From the NCBI GenBank assembly GCA_964589825.1, contig CAZPUS010000004.1, forward strand, positions 67,119 through 131,118: a DNA stretch of 64,000 nucleotides, in the 5' to 3' direction. The position numbers and the translations under genes are program-made. Of this stretch, positions 9,165-17,554 are shown in pieces. Each line of letters opens with the position of its first letter. The first letter of the stretch is position 1. This stretch comes from CAZPUS01 sp964589825 (GTDB taxonomy: Bacteria > Fibrobacterota > Chitinivibrionia > Chitinivibrionales > WJKA01). The notes beneath the pieces are model-generated. The model searched no databases and had not been told where the DNA came from. It saw only the letters and a list, made by a program, of their open reading frames with translations.

Positions 9165-12100
9165 TTATGATTCCGATTCCATTTCTTTTTCTTTTCCAAG
9201 CACCTGCAGCGTATTCATCCTGTAGTTTTCAATCACCTCGGAAGAGAGCGTTCTCCAGAGTATAAACTGCTTACGAAGCTCCCTGAGAAAAACTTTGTTG
9301 GACCTACGCCAGTCGCTGTGGCTGCCGCTCATTCGCCATGCTTCGATAAATACTTCGTTTACCCCGGGAATTTCGGATGCCACCGCCGTCATTCTGAATC
9401 GGTGACTGATACCCAGATCGAAGGGGGCGAGATACATATCCGACGAAAGCGCAAGATGGTTTGTATCTTTCTGCCTAGTAATTTGTACATTTTCGGAGGT
9501 AAATTTCCCCATTCCCGATTCACTGTGTTCTCTGAAATGCTCCGCGAGATAACTTACCATACCCGTGAAATCGTACTCGGATACAGTAAATGGAAACTCC
9601 ATCTTGAAGTAGTCACCATCCGGCGTAGGCATCTTCCATGAACGCGCCACACCAGGATTAGCGCTTTTTGACGCCTTGTAGGCGGGATATATTGCAGAGA
9701 TGAGTACCGTAGCCATTACGACCACAATCGCAAACATGGAATTTGATGACGAAAAATTTATGGAGACTTCATGAATAATGCCCTGATCCGCAAGGAACGA
9801 GGCAATATAGGCGACAATCTGAGCAAGTATCTGTCCTCCGACACCGCCAATAACCGCATAAATACCCGATTCCGCCAGAAAAAGAAATCCGACATGACTG
9901 GGGGATAATCCGAGCGCACTGAAGGTATAGACCTCTTTTTCTCTGTCGGTAATGCTTCCCAGCAATGTGCCGAAAATAATAAAACCTCCTACAAGAATGG
10001 GAATCACGAGCCCCATTCCACCGGTTACACCAGCCATTTCGGCAAAGATAAGCCGCTCCACTCCTTCCTCTCCCCTGCTCCATACCGGCAGGGCTGTCAA
10101 CTTAGCCATATATTCCGCATTCTGCGTAAACTGCAACTGATCATCTCCGTATACCGACACCGTGTGGAGGGAGCCACGCATTTTCTTTACATTTTCAGCC
10201 GAGGTTATTGCGATTTCATTCGCACTCAGCCGCACAAAATCCCGCTGCACCATCTCTCCGGCATTGGAGCCACCAACCAGCCCTTTCGATTTTGTGGTAT
10301 CATATGTCTGGCTTCTGAAATCGACCGGTAAAATCGATCTTCCGTCAAGCCCGTTGAGCCGCTGCATTTTGTCAACAGCGACCTCGCCGGCAAAGAGGCA
10401 CTTGCGGCCGTCAACATACACCGTGTCTCCGTATTCGAGTCCCAGTCTTCGACGCATCAGGGTAGGCAGATACACTCCGTTGTTTTTAAGAGCGGTACGT
10501 GTGTCGAGTGATACCCCGGTTCTAAGCGCTCCTTTCAGCTCTTCCCAGTAGTCAAGTTCTTCCGGTGTGATACCCAGTATTGCGGATACGAATACATTCT
10601 CTTTATCTGCCGGCAGCGCGACATCGAACGCCTGGGGATCTTCAACGGTTTTCACCTTCCACCACTGAGGGGCAACCAGTCCTTCTTTGCCTTCCAGTCC
10701 CCTTACCATATCCACTACATCTGTATTTATCTTGCTGAAATCGAGATTGCGAATATAGCCACTCGCAGAAACGGTTCCACCAGCCGGTCCTTCATATGAA
10801 CTCTTTACACCAAGTCCTCTCGAAAAACTTGCAAAGCAGAGTATCGTAAATGTCAGCACTACGACGGTAATACAAGTCAGAAGCGTACGTACCGGACGAC
10901 GACGCATGGTTGACATACCCATCCCGATTGCCGCCATCGCAGTCCCCATCCGTGATATTTCGCCTGTATGCGCTCTGGTACTTTTCTGCTGAAGCGCCAT
11001 CAGTTCGTATTTGAACTTAGAAAACATAATCGATATTACAATAGCCGACATAACCAGTATTGCAAATGCGAGAAAGACTACGAGCGGACTCGAAGCAATT
11101 GCAAATCCTGGATGAAAAAGAAAAACCAGTACAAATGTCAAAACAAACATCAGCACAAAGCCGCCAACACGCCAGTAGATGCTGCTGGAGCATATGATCA
11201 GCCGCTCAAGAGCAAACGCGAACGGAACGGTCAGTATCAGCAGCACGACGATGGCGGTAACCATATCATTCATTATATCGCGAATGGGCTCATAAATCAG
11301 GCGTGACAACATTGCGCTACGTGCATGCAACCGCTGACTCGCGATAATGCCGGTTGTATCCTGCGCATCCTCTTTGTTCAGCTCCGCTTCATGGTGCAAA
11401 ACCTCGATATCCGCATTGGTCACCCCGTTTTCCCTGAAGACCTGCAGACGGTTTTCATTGAGCATCCACAGATCATTGCTTGTAATACTATCGATATTTA
11501 CACAGGTATTAAAAAAGCTTTTTTCAAACCCGGTTCCTATTTTATCCTCGCGATCCACATTCAATGCCACTGCGCCGTATTTTTGAAATACTTTGAAGCG
11601 GTCCGCGCTGAAAAAGCCGTGTGTGTAAAAAAATATGAAATCATTCGCAATACCATGAAAATTCCTATCCATATCTGGCTCAACATTTCCGGATGCCTTC
11701 ATGACCATGGTCTGCGCTTTGGATGCCATACCGTACAGAGGCATGGCGACGATGTGAGAATTGCATGAAAACAGGTCGACGCTGGTAATACTCTGCGTCT
11801 GAGAATTGAGATCAACAGTTGCCTTGACAAGACCACTCGAATCGAACATCATACCGAGGGGATATATTTTCTCTTTTTTTTCTACCTGATAAATCTCACC
11901 GTTTACTCCGGAAATACCGAATTTGCCGTGAGTATTGACACGGGAAAGGAGATATCTTTTAAAACCGGGAATCGCGATATCGGGTCCGAGATAGGGCCAG
12001 CCTCCTGTTGTAGGCCAGAGAGCACAAAGGGCGCCGGTTGCCGGACGATCCTTTGTCAAACTGCCTGCCACCGATATACCCATGGAATACCCCCGATACG

Positions 12101-14030
12101 TACCATTATTCCACAAAGGAAATTTCGTGTCCTGAGTTACGGAGACATTTTTAAATGACCGGGCAAGTGAGAGTCCTTCCGCGTTTGAGAGCTGACGCAA
12201 AAAGACGGACGCCTGGCTCGCCTGGCGATAAATCCGTTCCCACTTAAGATTGGATATATCATCTATGGGATGCCCCGAGCGCATACGCGTATCATGATAC
12301 GTCATAAATGCACAGTTATAATAACCGTATACACCCGCCACGCAGTTTTCCGAGACGAACTCACCGGGTATGAAATCGAGTGTCATACCGGCATCGATCA
12401 GGCCTTTATCGGAAAAGCCCCGAATTGTATTGCTGTCTATACTTGCTTTGGTTTCGCGCATCACCTTCATGACCGGTCCATACCAACCCGGATTATCCCA
12501 GCTACCCTCTCGCTGTCCTCCTGTCGTGACCAGAGAATAGAGATCATCACCAACAACGGGTCCCCACACAGATGCATCATCTGAAAAATTATAGCTCACA
12601 TGCAGATCGATCCGCTTTGGACCGAGTTGTGCGCTGATTTTTTCCCGCTGCTCGTCCACTATCTGCAGAAATGCGAGCTCATCCATTCTTTTTTCAATAC
12701 GCGTACGTACACGGGAGAGCACTTTTTTAAAATCGTTTTCATCGATCTTTTCTATCTGATGCTTGGTAAGATGGCGAAGTATCTCTCCCCACCTGTTTTT
12801 GATGTTTTTTATTTGCTCAAGTGTATCGGCAGTCTCTCCGGTTGCTTCACTTTCGGGTGTTTCCATACGAAGGGCCATAAGATCTTCGGAATAATTATTC
12901 CACGCCAGTTCAGTGACCTCATAAAGCAGATCAAGAAAATTCGTATTATCCTGAAGCAGCTGACGGTCTATTGTTTCCTTATTGATAAGCGAACGCATAT
13001 CAGTGAGGAATTTCTGCTCATCGTCATGGTCTTGCGCAATCTGAGCTATCTGCTTTGGACGCATGGTAAGCGCATCGTATACTGCACGCATCCCCATAAA
13101 ATTCTGATGAGCATAATCGCTGATTATAAACAGCATATCCCGCTTAGGCCGATTGGAATGAAAGTAACGGGCAGCCTCGATAACCGCAGCCACGTTCGCA
13201 GCTTCTAGCGCTCCACCCGATGCATCAGGGACCTCACCGTAGGTGTCGTAATTGGCCGATACCACGACCATTTCGTCTCCATCGTAGCGTGGAGAAAAAT
13301 CGGGATCACTACCCGAAAGATGCATAAGTATATTTCGTCCCGCAGAGGGATTCCATCTCAGCGTGCTCTTTACATGTACCGATGCATGATTCCGACGAAG
13401 ATCAACCGAGTCGTTTTCTGCTGCAGGTGCATAGAGTCGAATCAGGTTGACCGGGGCTCCTGCGTGTTTGATGGCACGCGGATACTCCAGTTTGCCTGTG
13501 GTATCACCAAGAAACAACACCGCTTCAGCACCCAGTTTAAAAAGCCGATGCCAGAAATCGACCTCGCAGTCGTATTCCGTGGCTACCACGGCATCGTTTA
13601 AGGAGACGTCCATACTGTCAAGCGCCTGTGCATCCGGGATATAATAATATCTTCCCTGCAGGCCGGCTTCTCCGGTTGCAGGCGGCACGATGACATTGGG
13701 ACGCATAGGCAGCAGCTCTATTTTTTCGCCGTCGATTTCAATGTAACACTGCTTTGTCTTCAAATCGAATACAGGTATGTCCAGTTCATATATAGTCCCA
13801 TCCTGTAAGGTGCCGAGCTGCTTCTTAATATAGTCCCCCGCCTTTTCGCTTTCTTTTGAGCCACTCACCCGATGGGCCACAGAGGTAAGAGAATCCAGAT
13901 GAGCCTTAAAGCGATTCATCCGGTACACTTCGGGAAATTTGGCAACCGAAGGATTCTCTTCAATCGCATAGAGCCCCCCATGCATACACATTATAATGGC
14001 AACTACACATGTAATCATTCGCTGAAGCAT
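9165..14030 (-). CDS. FtsX-type ABC permease fused to an N-terminal M28-peptidase-like ectodomain
   Basis: A 1621-residue protein with an N-terminal signal sequence (about residues 1-22). A long extracytoplasmic part follows. It holds a PA-like region and an M28 aminopeptidase-like core whose key stretch, near residues 253-268, reads SANYDTYGEVPDASGG. Active M28 enzymes have a zinc-binding H where the N is and a longer D-N loop, so the site looks degenerate. Hydrophobic helices lie at about 920-1010, then an FtsX/MacB module: helix about 1043-1063, a periplasmic domain, and three helices at about 1338-1360, 1390-1415 and 1432-1452. A soluble tail of about 160 residues ends the protein. The ATG directly abuts the stop of the upstream ABC ATPase and has a strong AGGAGGA site. 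Its likely partner is that ATPase. Confidence 0.8.
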   Translation of the reverse strand: MLQRMITCVVAIIMCMHGGLYAIEENPSVAKFPEVYRMNRFKAHLDSLTSVAHRVSGSKESEKAGDYIKKQLGTLQDGTIYELDIPVFDLKTKQCYIEIDGEKIELLPMRPNVIVPPATGEAGLQGRYYYIPDAQALDSMDVSLNDAVVATEYDCEVDFWHRLFKLGAEAVLFLGDTTGKLEYPRAIKHAGAPVNLIRLYAPAAENDSVDLRRNHASVHVKSTLRWNPSAGRNILMHLSGSDPDFSPRYDGDEMVVVSANYDTYGEVPDASGGALEAANVAAVIEAARYFHSNRPKRDMLFIISDYAHQNFMGMRAVYDALTMRPKQIAQIAQDHDDEQKFLTDMRSLINKETIDRQLLQDNTNFLDLLYEVTELAWNNYSEDLMALRMETPESEATGETADTLEQIKNIKNRWGEILRHLTKHQIEKIDENDFKKVLSRVRTRIEKRMDELAFLQIVDEQREKISAQLGPKRIDLHVSYNFSDDASVWGPVVGDDLYSLVTTGGQREGSWDNPGWYGPVMKVMRETKASIDSNTIRGFSDKGLIDAGMTLDFIPGEFVSENCVAGVYGYYNCAFMTYHDTRMRSGHPIDDISNLKWERIYRQASQASVFLRQLSNAEGLSLARSFKNVSVTQDTKFPLWNNGTYRGYSMGISVAGSLTKDRPATGALCALWPTTGGWPYLGPDIAIPGFKRYLLSRVNTHGKFGISGVNGEIYQVEKKEKIYPLGMMFDSSGLVKATVDLNSQTQSITSVDLFSCNSHIVAMPLYGMASKAQTMVMKASGNVEPDMDRNFHGIANDFIFFYTHGFFSADRFKVFQKYGAVALNVDREDKIGTGFEKSFFNTCVNIDSITSNDLWMLNENRLQVFRENGVTNADIEVLHHEAELNKEDAQDTTGIIASQRLHARSAMLSRLIYEPIRDIMNDMVTAIVVLLILTVPFAFALERLIICSSSIYWRVGGFVLMFVLTFVLVFLFHPGFAIASSPLVVFLAFAILVMSAIVISIMFSKFKYELMALQQKSTRAHTGEISRMGTAMAAIGMGMSTMRRRPVRTLLTCITVVVLTFTILCFASFSRGLGVKSSYEGPAGGTVSASGYIRNLDFSKINTDVVDMVRGLEGKEGLVAPQWWKVKTVEDPQAFDVALPADKENVFVSAILGITPEELDYWEELKGALRTGVSLDTRTALKNNGVYLPTLMRRRLGLEYGDTVYVDGRKCLFAGEVAVDKMQRLNGLDGRSILPVDFRSQTYDTTKSKGLVGGSNAGEMVQRDFVRLSANEIAITSAENVKKMRGSLHTVSVYGDDQLQFTQNAEYMAKLTALPVWSRGEEGVERLIFAEMAGVTGGMGLVIPILVGGFIIFGTLLGSITDREKEVYTFSALGLSPSHVGFLFLAESGIYAVIGGVGGQILAQIVAYIASFLADQGIIHEVSINFSSSNSMFAIVVVMATVLISAIYPAYKASKSANPGVARSWKMPTPDGDYFKMEFPFTVSEYDFTGMVSYLAEHFREHSESGMGKFTSENVQITRQKDTNHLALSSDMYLAPFDLGISHRFRMTAVASEIPGVNEVFIEAWRMSGSHSDWRRSNKVFLRELRKQFILWRTLSSEVIENYRMNTLQVLGKEKEMESES

Positions 14031-14801
14031 CTACATTCCTCCTATTCTTCCGGTTCGAACGGTTACGTCCGCACGTTTTTCAATCTTGTCGATCCCCCCG
14101 TCACGAATCCAGACAAGCCGATCACACATATCTATGAGCCGATAATCATGGGTTGCACAAATGACGGTGACTCCTCGCTCTTTGTTGATCTTGCGCAGAA
14201 TATTGAGAATTTCCTGACCGGTATTGAGGTCAAGGTTACCGGTGGGTTCATCGGCCAGAAGGACACGCGGATTATTGGCCATTGACCGGGCGATAGCCAC
14301 ACGCTGCTGCTGCCCGCCGGACATTTCAATCGGCCTGTGCTGCCAGCGATCCTTGAGCCCTACGAGCTCCAGCAACTCCATACCCCGGGCGCGGGCTTCA
14401 TCCGCCTGGGTCCCTGCAAAAGACATGGGAACAGTGACATTCTCGAGCGCGGTCATATACCGTATCAGATTGAACTGCTGAAAGATATAGCCGATTTTGC
14501 GACATCGCAAAAAAGCAAGCTCAACCGCACTCAATTGCGCGATATCCACCTCATCTATCAACACACGGCCTTCGGAGGGTGAGTCGAGTGCACCAACCAT
14601 ATTAAAAAAGGTACTCTTTCCGGATCCGGAAGGCCCCATAATGGAGATAAACTCATTACGATAGATTTTTACTTCGATCCCCCGCAACGCATGAGTAGCC
14701 GCTTCTCCCTCCCCGTACACCTTTTTCAGACGCAGGGTCCGGACAATAACCGGCTTTTCCTCCGGCGAAGTTTTCTGTTCGGATGCAGCGGTATCTGTCA
14801 T
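14031..14801 (-). CDS. ABC transporter ATP-binding protein, LolD/MacB type
   Basis: A 256-residue NBD with Walker A GPSGSGKSTFF, Q-loop YIFQQFNLIRYM, signature MSGGQQQRVAIARSM, Walker B VLLADEPTGNLD and switch CATHD. The first 20 residues are a polar extension. It lies between the 491-residue permease (gap 4 bases) and the 1621-residue fusion permease (gap 0), which makes an ATPase with two different FtsX-type permeases the natural assembly. GGAG seven bases before the ATG supports the start. The substrate cannot be deduced from the NBD; the family as a whole works on periplasmic or membrane-embedded lipids, lipoproteins and peptides. Confidence 0.9.
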   Translation of the reverse strand: MTDTAASEQKTSPEEKPVIVRTLRLKKVYGEGEAATHALRGIEVKIYRNEFISIMGPSGSGKSTFFNMVGALDSPSEGRVLIDEVDIAQLSAVELAFLRCRKIGYIFQQFNLIRYMTALENVTVPMSFAGTQADEARARGMELLELVGLKDRWQHRPIEMSGGQQQRVAIARSMANNPRVLLADEPTGNLDLNTGQEILNILRKINKERGVTVICATHDYRLIDMCDRLVWIRDGGIDKIEKRADVTVRTGRIGGM

Positions 14802-14805
14802 AGTA

Positions 14806-16281
14806 TTACTCCACTCTCATTGCTTCCATTGGCGCCAGCTTGGAGGCGGTCCAGGAAGGACCGGTAGCTGATATTGCTGAAATTATTATTCCTGTAAAAA
14901 ATGATATCACGGATATAATTATAAGATCGGCCCACGGGAGCGTCTCGAACACGAAAAATCCGTAATTGATCATTCCACGTATCAATGCAAGTGCAAATCC
15001 GATAATAATTCCCACCACACTCCCGACAATACCCTGAATAATCGCTTCGAATACAAACTCGATCATCACGAACCCGTCCATTGCGCCGATACACTTCATG
15101 GTAGCAATCTCACCGAATCGCTCGGTCACCGACATAAGCATGGTATTGGTAATCCCCACCAGACAAACGACAAACGAAACAAGAATCAGCCATAACATTT
15201 TTGGTGACAGCGCAAACACATGCTCACGCTTTTCGGGACGCTCTTTGGTAACGATATCCTGAAGCTTCGCTTTCTTTTTGTAGTTTTGTGCCATTTCACG
15301 CAGCGATGCAGTGGAAATAACCCGCGACAAGTCCTGCGCATGCGATTGCATAAGCTCGTGTATCCACTGCGCCTTCCCCTTGCTGTTCATCCAGTTGATC
15401 AAAGCGGCGGTATTTACATTTGCAATTTCCACATTCATCTTCTTGGCGACCCTGGGTGCGATACGTTTGCGGGAAATAAAATCTCCCAGCAGACGGAAAT
15501 CGGCATTCACCTGCGCCTGTGTCTTCATACGGGCAACATCTTCCTGCGACACCAGGTAGCCGTTGTTATTCAATACGGCAAACAAATCGACATCAGGATC
15601 ATGCATTGCTGCCATGACCTCTTCTCCTATAATTGCCTCGATTGTGCGGTTGATACTATCCTGTATCACAGAAAACTCACGTGCTCTTTCAAAAAACACA
15701 GGCGCCTGCGCCTGTATAAAATGCCGCGTGCTGTCCCGAGTTTCGAAAACCGGCTTCATTTTCATTTCTTCCATCTGAGAAAGAAACCGTGATACGGAGG
15801 CATCGCCCTCGACCAGATTTGCAAGGAATTCACCAGGTCCCTGCTCTCCGAGCAAAATTGTGCGATCGGTAAGCGAAACCGATTCGAAATACTCGTTCCA
15901 GCGTTGAAGTTTAACTGCAATATCCGACAGTTTTTCCACTTGCCCGGATGACAGTTCCGCCCAGTCTGCATACTCTTTTATGCGATCCGTACGGTTTCGC
16001 GCAAAATTGTACCGGATATTCTGCATACCATCACCTACAGTCAGACGATTCACCCATTTTCCCATCAGCCGTTCTTTCTGAAGAAGCTTATATGCATGAT
16101 ATTCCGAATCGTGCTGCAGAATACCATAATACAGGATATAGGCGAGAAACGCAACCGCGAGGGCAAGTATCATTATCGTCACCGTCGATCGGGCGATTCT
16201 GTATGACATTGCAGCAACACTCAGGTCAAGACAGCGTTTAGGACCAAGGTACACCTGGTCTTTTACTTCAATTTTTTTCAA
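14806..16281 (-). CDS. FtsX-type ABC transporter permease
   Basis: A 491-residue permease with the MacB/LolC layout. The first membrane helix is at about residues 30-52 (STVTIMILALAVAFLAYILYYGI). A helical periplasmic domain of about 300 residues follows, then three C-terminal helices (MLWLILVSFVVCLVGITNTMLM, IEFVFEAIIQGIVGSVVGIIIGFALA, LIIISVISFFTGIIISAISA). VTERFGEIATMKCIGAM between helices 2 and 3 is the FtsX-domain coupling region. The start is TTG at 16281, chosen because GAGGAGG lies nine bases upstream; it overlaps the PqqD-like gene by 14 bases. It should pair with the ATPase that starts four bases downstream. Confidence 0.85.
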   Translation of the reverse strand: MKKIEVKDQVYLGPKRCLDLSVAAMSYRIARSTVTIMILALAVAFLAYILYYGILQHDSEYHAYKLLQKERLMGKWVNRLTVGDGMQNIRYNFARNRTDRIKEYADWAELSSGQVEKLSDIAVKLQRWNEYFESVSLTDRTILLGEQGPGEFLANLVEGDASVSRFLSQMEEMKMKPVFETRDSTRHFIQAQAPVFFERAREFSVIQDSINRTIEAIIGEEVMAAMHDPDVDLFAVLNNNGYLVSQEDVARMKTQAQVNADFRLLGDFISRKRIAPRVAKKMNVEIANVNTAALINWMNSKGKAQWIHELMQSHAQDLSRVISTASLREMAQNYKKKAKLQDIVTKERPEKREHVFALSPKMLWLILVSFVVCLVGITNTMLMSVTERFGEIATMKCIGAMDGFVMIEFVFEAIIQGIVGSVVGIIIGFALALIRGMINYGFFVFETLPWADLIIISVISFFTGIIISAISATGPSWTASKLAPMEAMRVE

Positions 16282-16672
16282 CCTTGTTATCCTCCTCGGT
16301 ATATTTTACAACTGCAATTATTCCTCGTTTACTCAAATCCCGTAGAAAATCCGTAACCGTTAACCGTGCTTCATGAAACGTCAGTTTATAGTTGACGGAA
16401 AACTGTTCAACGATTCGTTCGACATTTGTACTTCCATCACATTCTTTCCACACTTTTACCCCCAGCCGGTCAAGTCCTATTCGGCGATATTGGCTGAACG
16501 GCAGTATCCATGTAAGCGGAGGATTGTTGTACCATTTTTTTTTCAACGGCACCTTTAATACGACATCATCCGCTTCCTCTCTCTCCACAAACACCTTTTC
16601 ATTCTTCATAGGAACCATTTGAAGAATATCACGTGCCGATATCTGTACATCTTTAATAGTTTTCGTATTCAT
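16268..16672 (-). CDS. PqqD-like protein (peptide-chaperone-type winged-helix domain)
   Basis: 134 residues. The C-terminal half (residues about 66-125) has the PqqD pattern: LDRLGVKVWKECDGSTNVERIVEQF, then EARLTVTDFLRDLSKRGII. PqqD domains bind leader peptides of ribosomally made, modified peptides (RiPPs) and hand them to a modifying enzyme. The first 65 residues are an extra region with a basic, aromatic stretch (KKKWYNNPPLTWILPF). No radical-SAM enzyme or obvious precursor gene is nearby, so a role as a peptide- or regulator-binding accessory of the adjacent transporter is inference. GAGGGA precedes the ATG; the 3' end overlaps the permease gene. Confidence 0.75.
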   Translation of the reverse strand: MNTKTIKDVQISARDILQMVPMKNEKVFVEREEADDVVLKVPLKKKWYNNPPLTWILPFSQYRRIGLDRLGVKVWKECDGSTNVERIVEQFSVNYKLTFHEARLTVTDFLRDLSKRGIIAVVKYTEEDNKVEKN

Positions 16673-16694
16673 CGGTCCCTCAGATGTTCAAATA

Positions 16695-17546
16695 TCACGA
16701 TGCCACACAGCAATTCACCGTTACCGGCCATGCGGCATCATCCTTTCGTTGCGTAGAAAAAATGGTAATCTGAAAAAACGCATTATGCGCGCTGCATTCC
16801 CATATAACATCGTATCTGTAATAGCGCTTGCCAAACAACCACCGGGCATGAAGCTGCTTTTCAAGGCCCGAATAACATCGCGCCGAATGTGTTCCGTAGC
16901 GGCACTCCGTCGTCTCCCCCTTGTACTCATCACTTTCACTTAAAAGAATTTTTACCATATCCCCGCCTTTCCATACATCGGGGATACTTCGTTTTATCAC
17001 CTTTGACACCATCTCGTGATGAGTAAATTCAAACACTTTCTGAATACTCCCCGCGATAACTTCGCGCAGTTTCCACTCTTTAGGCACACTGAAATGCATC
17101 CCAAACGCCTGCCATGTCATATGTGTCGAATTTTTGTAATCGTTTACTTTGAATGAGTTCAAAAGCATAAACTCTTCATGCTTATTGTAGCCACCGGGCC
17201 ACATGAGTATTGCCTCTATCCATCGATTCCACTTTTTGTCATAATAGCCCGCATGTGTAATCAATTCTTCTTCCGTGGAACGATAATAGCCGGTCCACGA
17301 CTGAAGCCGAAAATTTTTTGATATTTTTGCATCCGGCATACGAGATTTATCTTTGTATTTCAGATCCTGAAACATCCGATAAATATCCGGTTTCGCTTCC
17401 ACTTCTCTCCAAATGAGCTGGGCTCGCTGATATCGTCTGTCAACAAAATCCATACGGCCTTTCTGTATATCGGTCGAGTGCTGCACCATTTCCCACTCAT
17501 CAGGCACGTGAAAATTCATTCCAAACCATTCGATCTCTTTGCTCAT
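16695..17546 (-). CDS. Uncharacterised protein with two tandem related domains
   Basis: 283 residues from the ATG at 17546. A longer in-frame start at 17630 would run into the preceding gene, so I chose the internal one, eight bases after that gene's stop. The sequence shows an internal duplication: FGMNFHVPDEWEM near residues 5-17 returns as FGMHFSVPKEWKL near residues 145-157, each followed by a basic, aromatic beta-rich stretch. No signal peptide or membrane helix is seen, so it is probably cytoplasmic. I do not recognise the family. The tight position between an OPT-like transporter and the PqqD-like gene suggests a regulatory or coupling role in the operon, which is only inference. Confidence 0.7.
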   Translation of the reverse strand: MSKEIEWFGMNFHVPDEWEMVQHSTDIQKGRMDFVDRRYQRAQLIWREVEAKPDIYRMFQDLKYKDKSRMPDAKISKNFRLQSWTGYYRSTEEELITHAGYYDKKWNRWIEAILMWPGGYNKHEEFMLLNSFKVNDYKNSTHMTWQAFGMHFSVPKEWKLREVIAGSIQKVFEFTHHEMVSKVIKRSIPDVWKGGDMVKILLSESDEYKGETTECRYGTHSARCYSGLEKQLHARWLFGKRYYRYDVIWECSAHNAFFQITIFSTQRKDDAAWPVTVNCCVAS

Positions 17547-17554
17547 AATACCAA

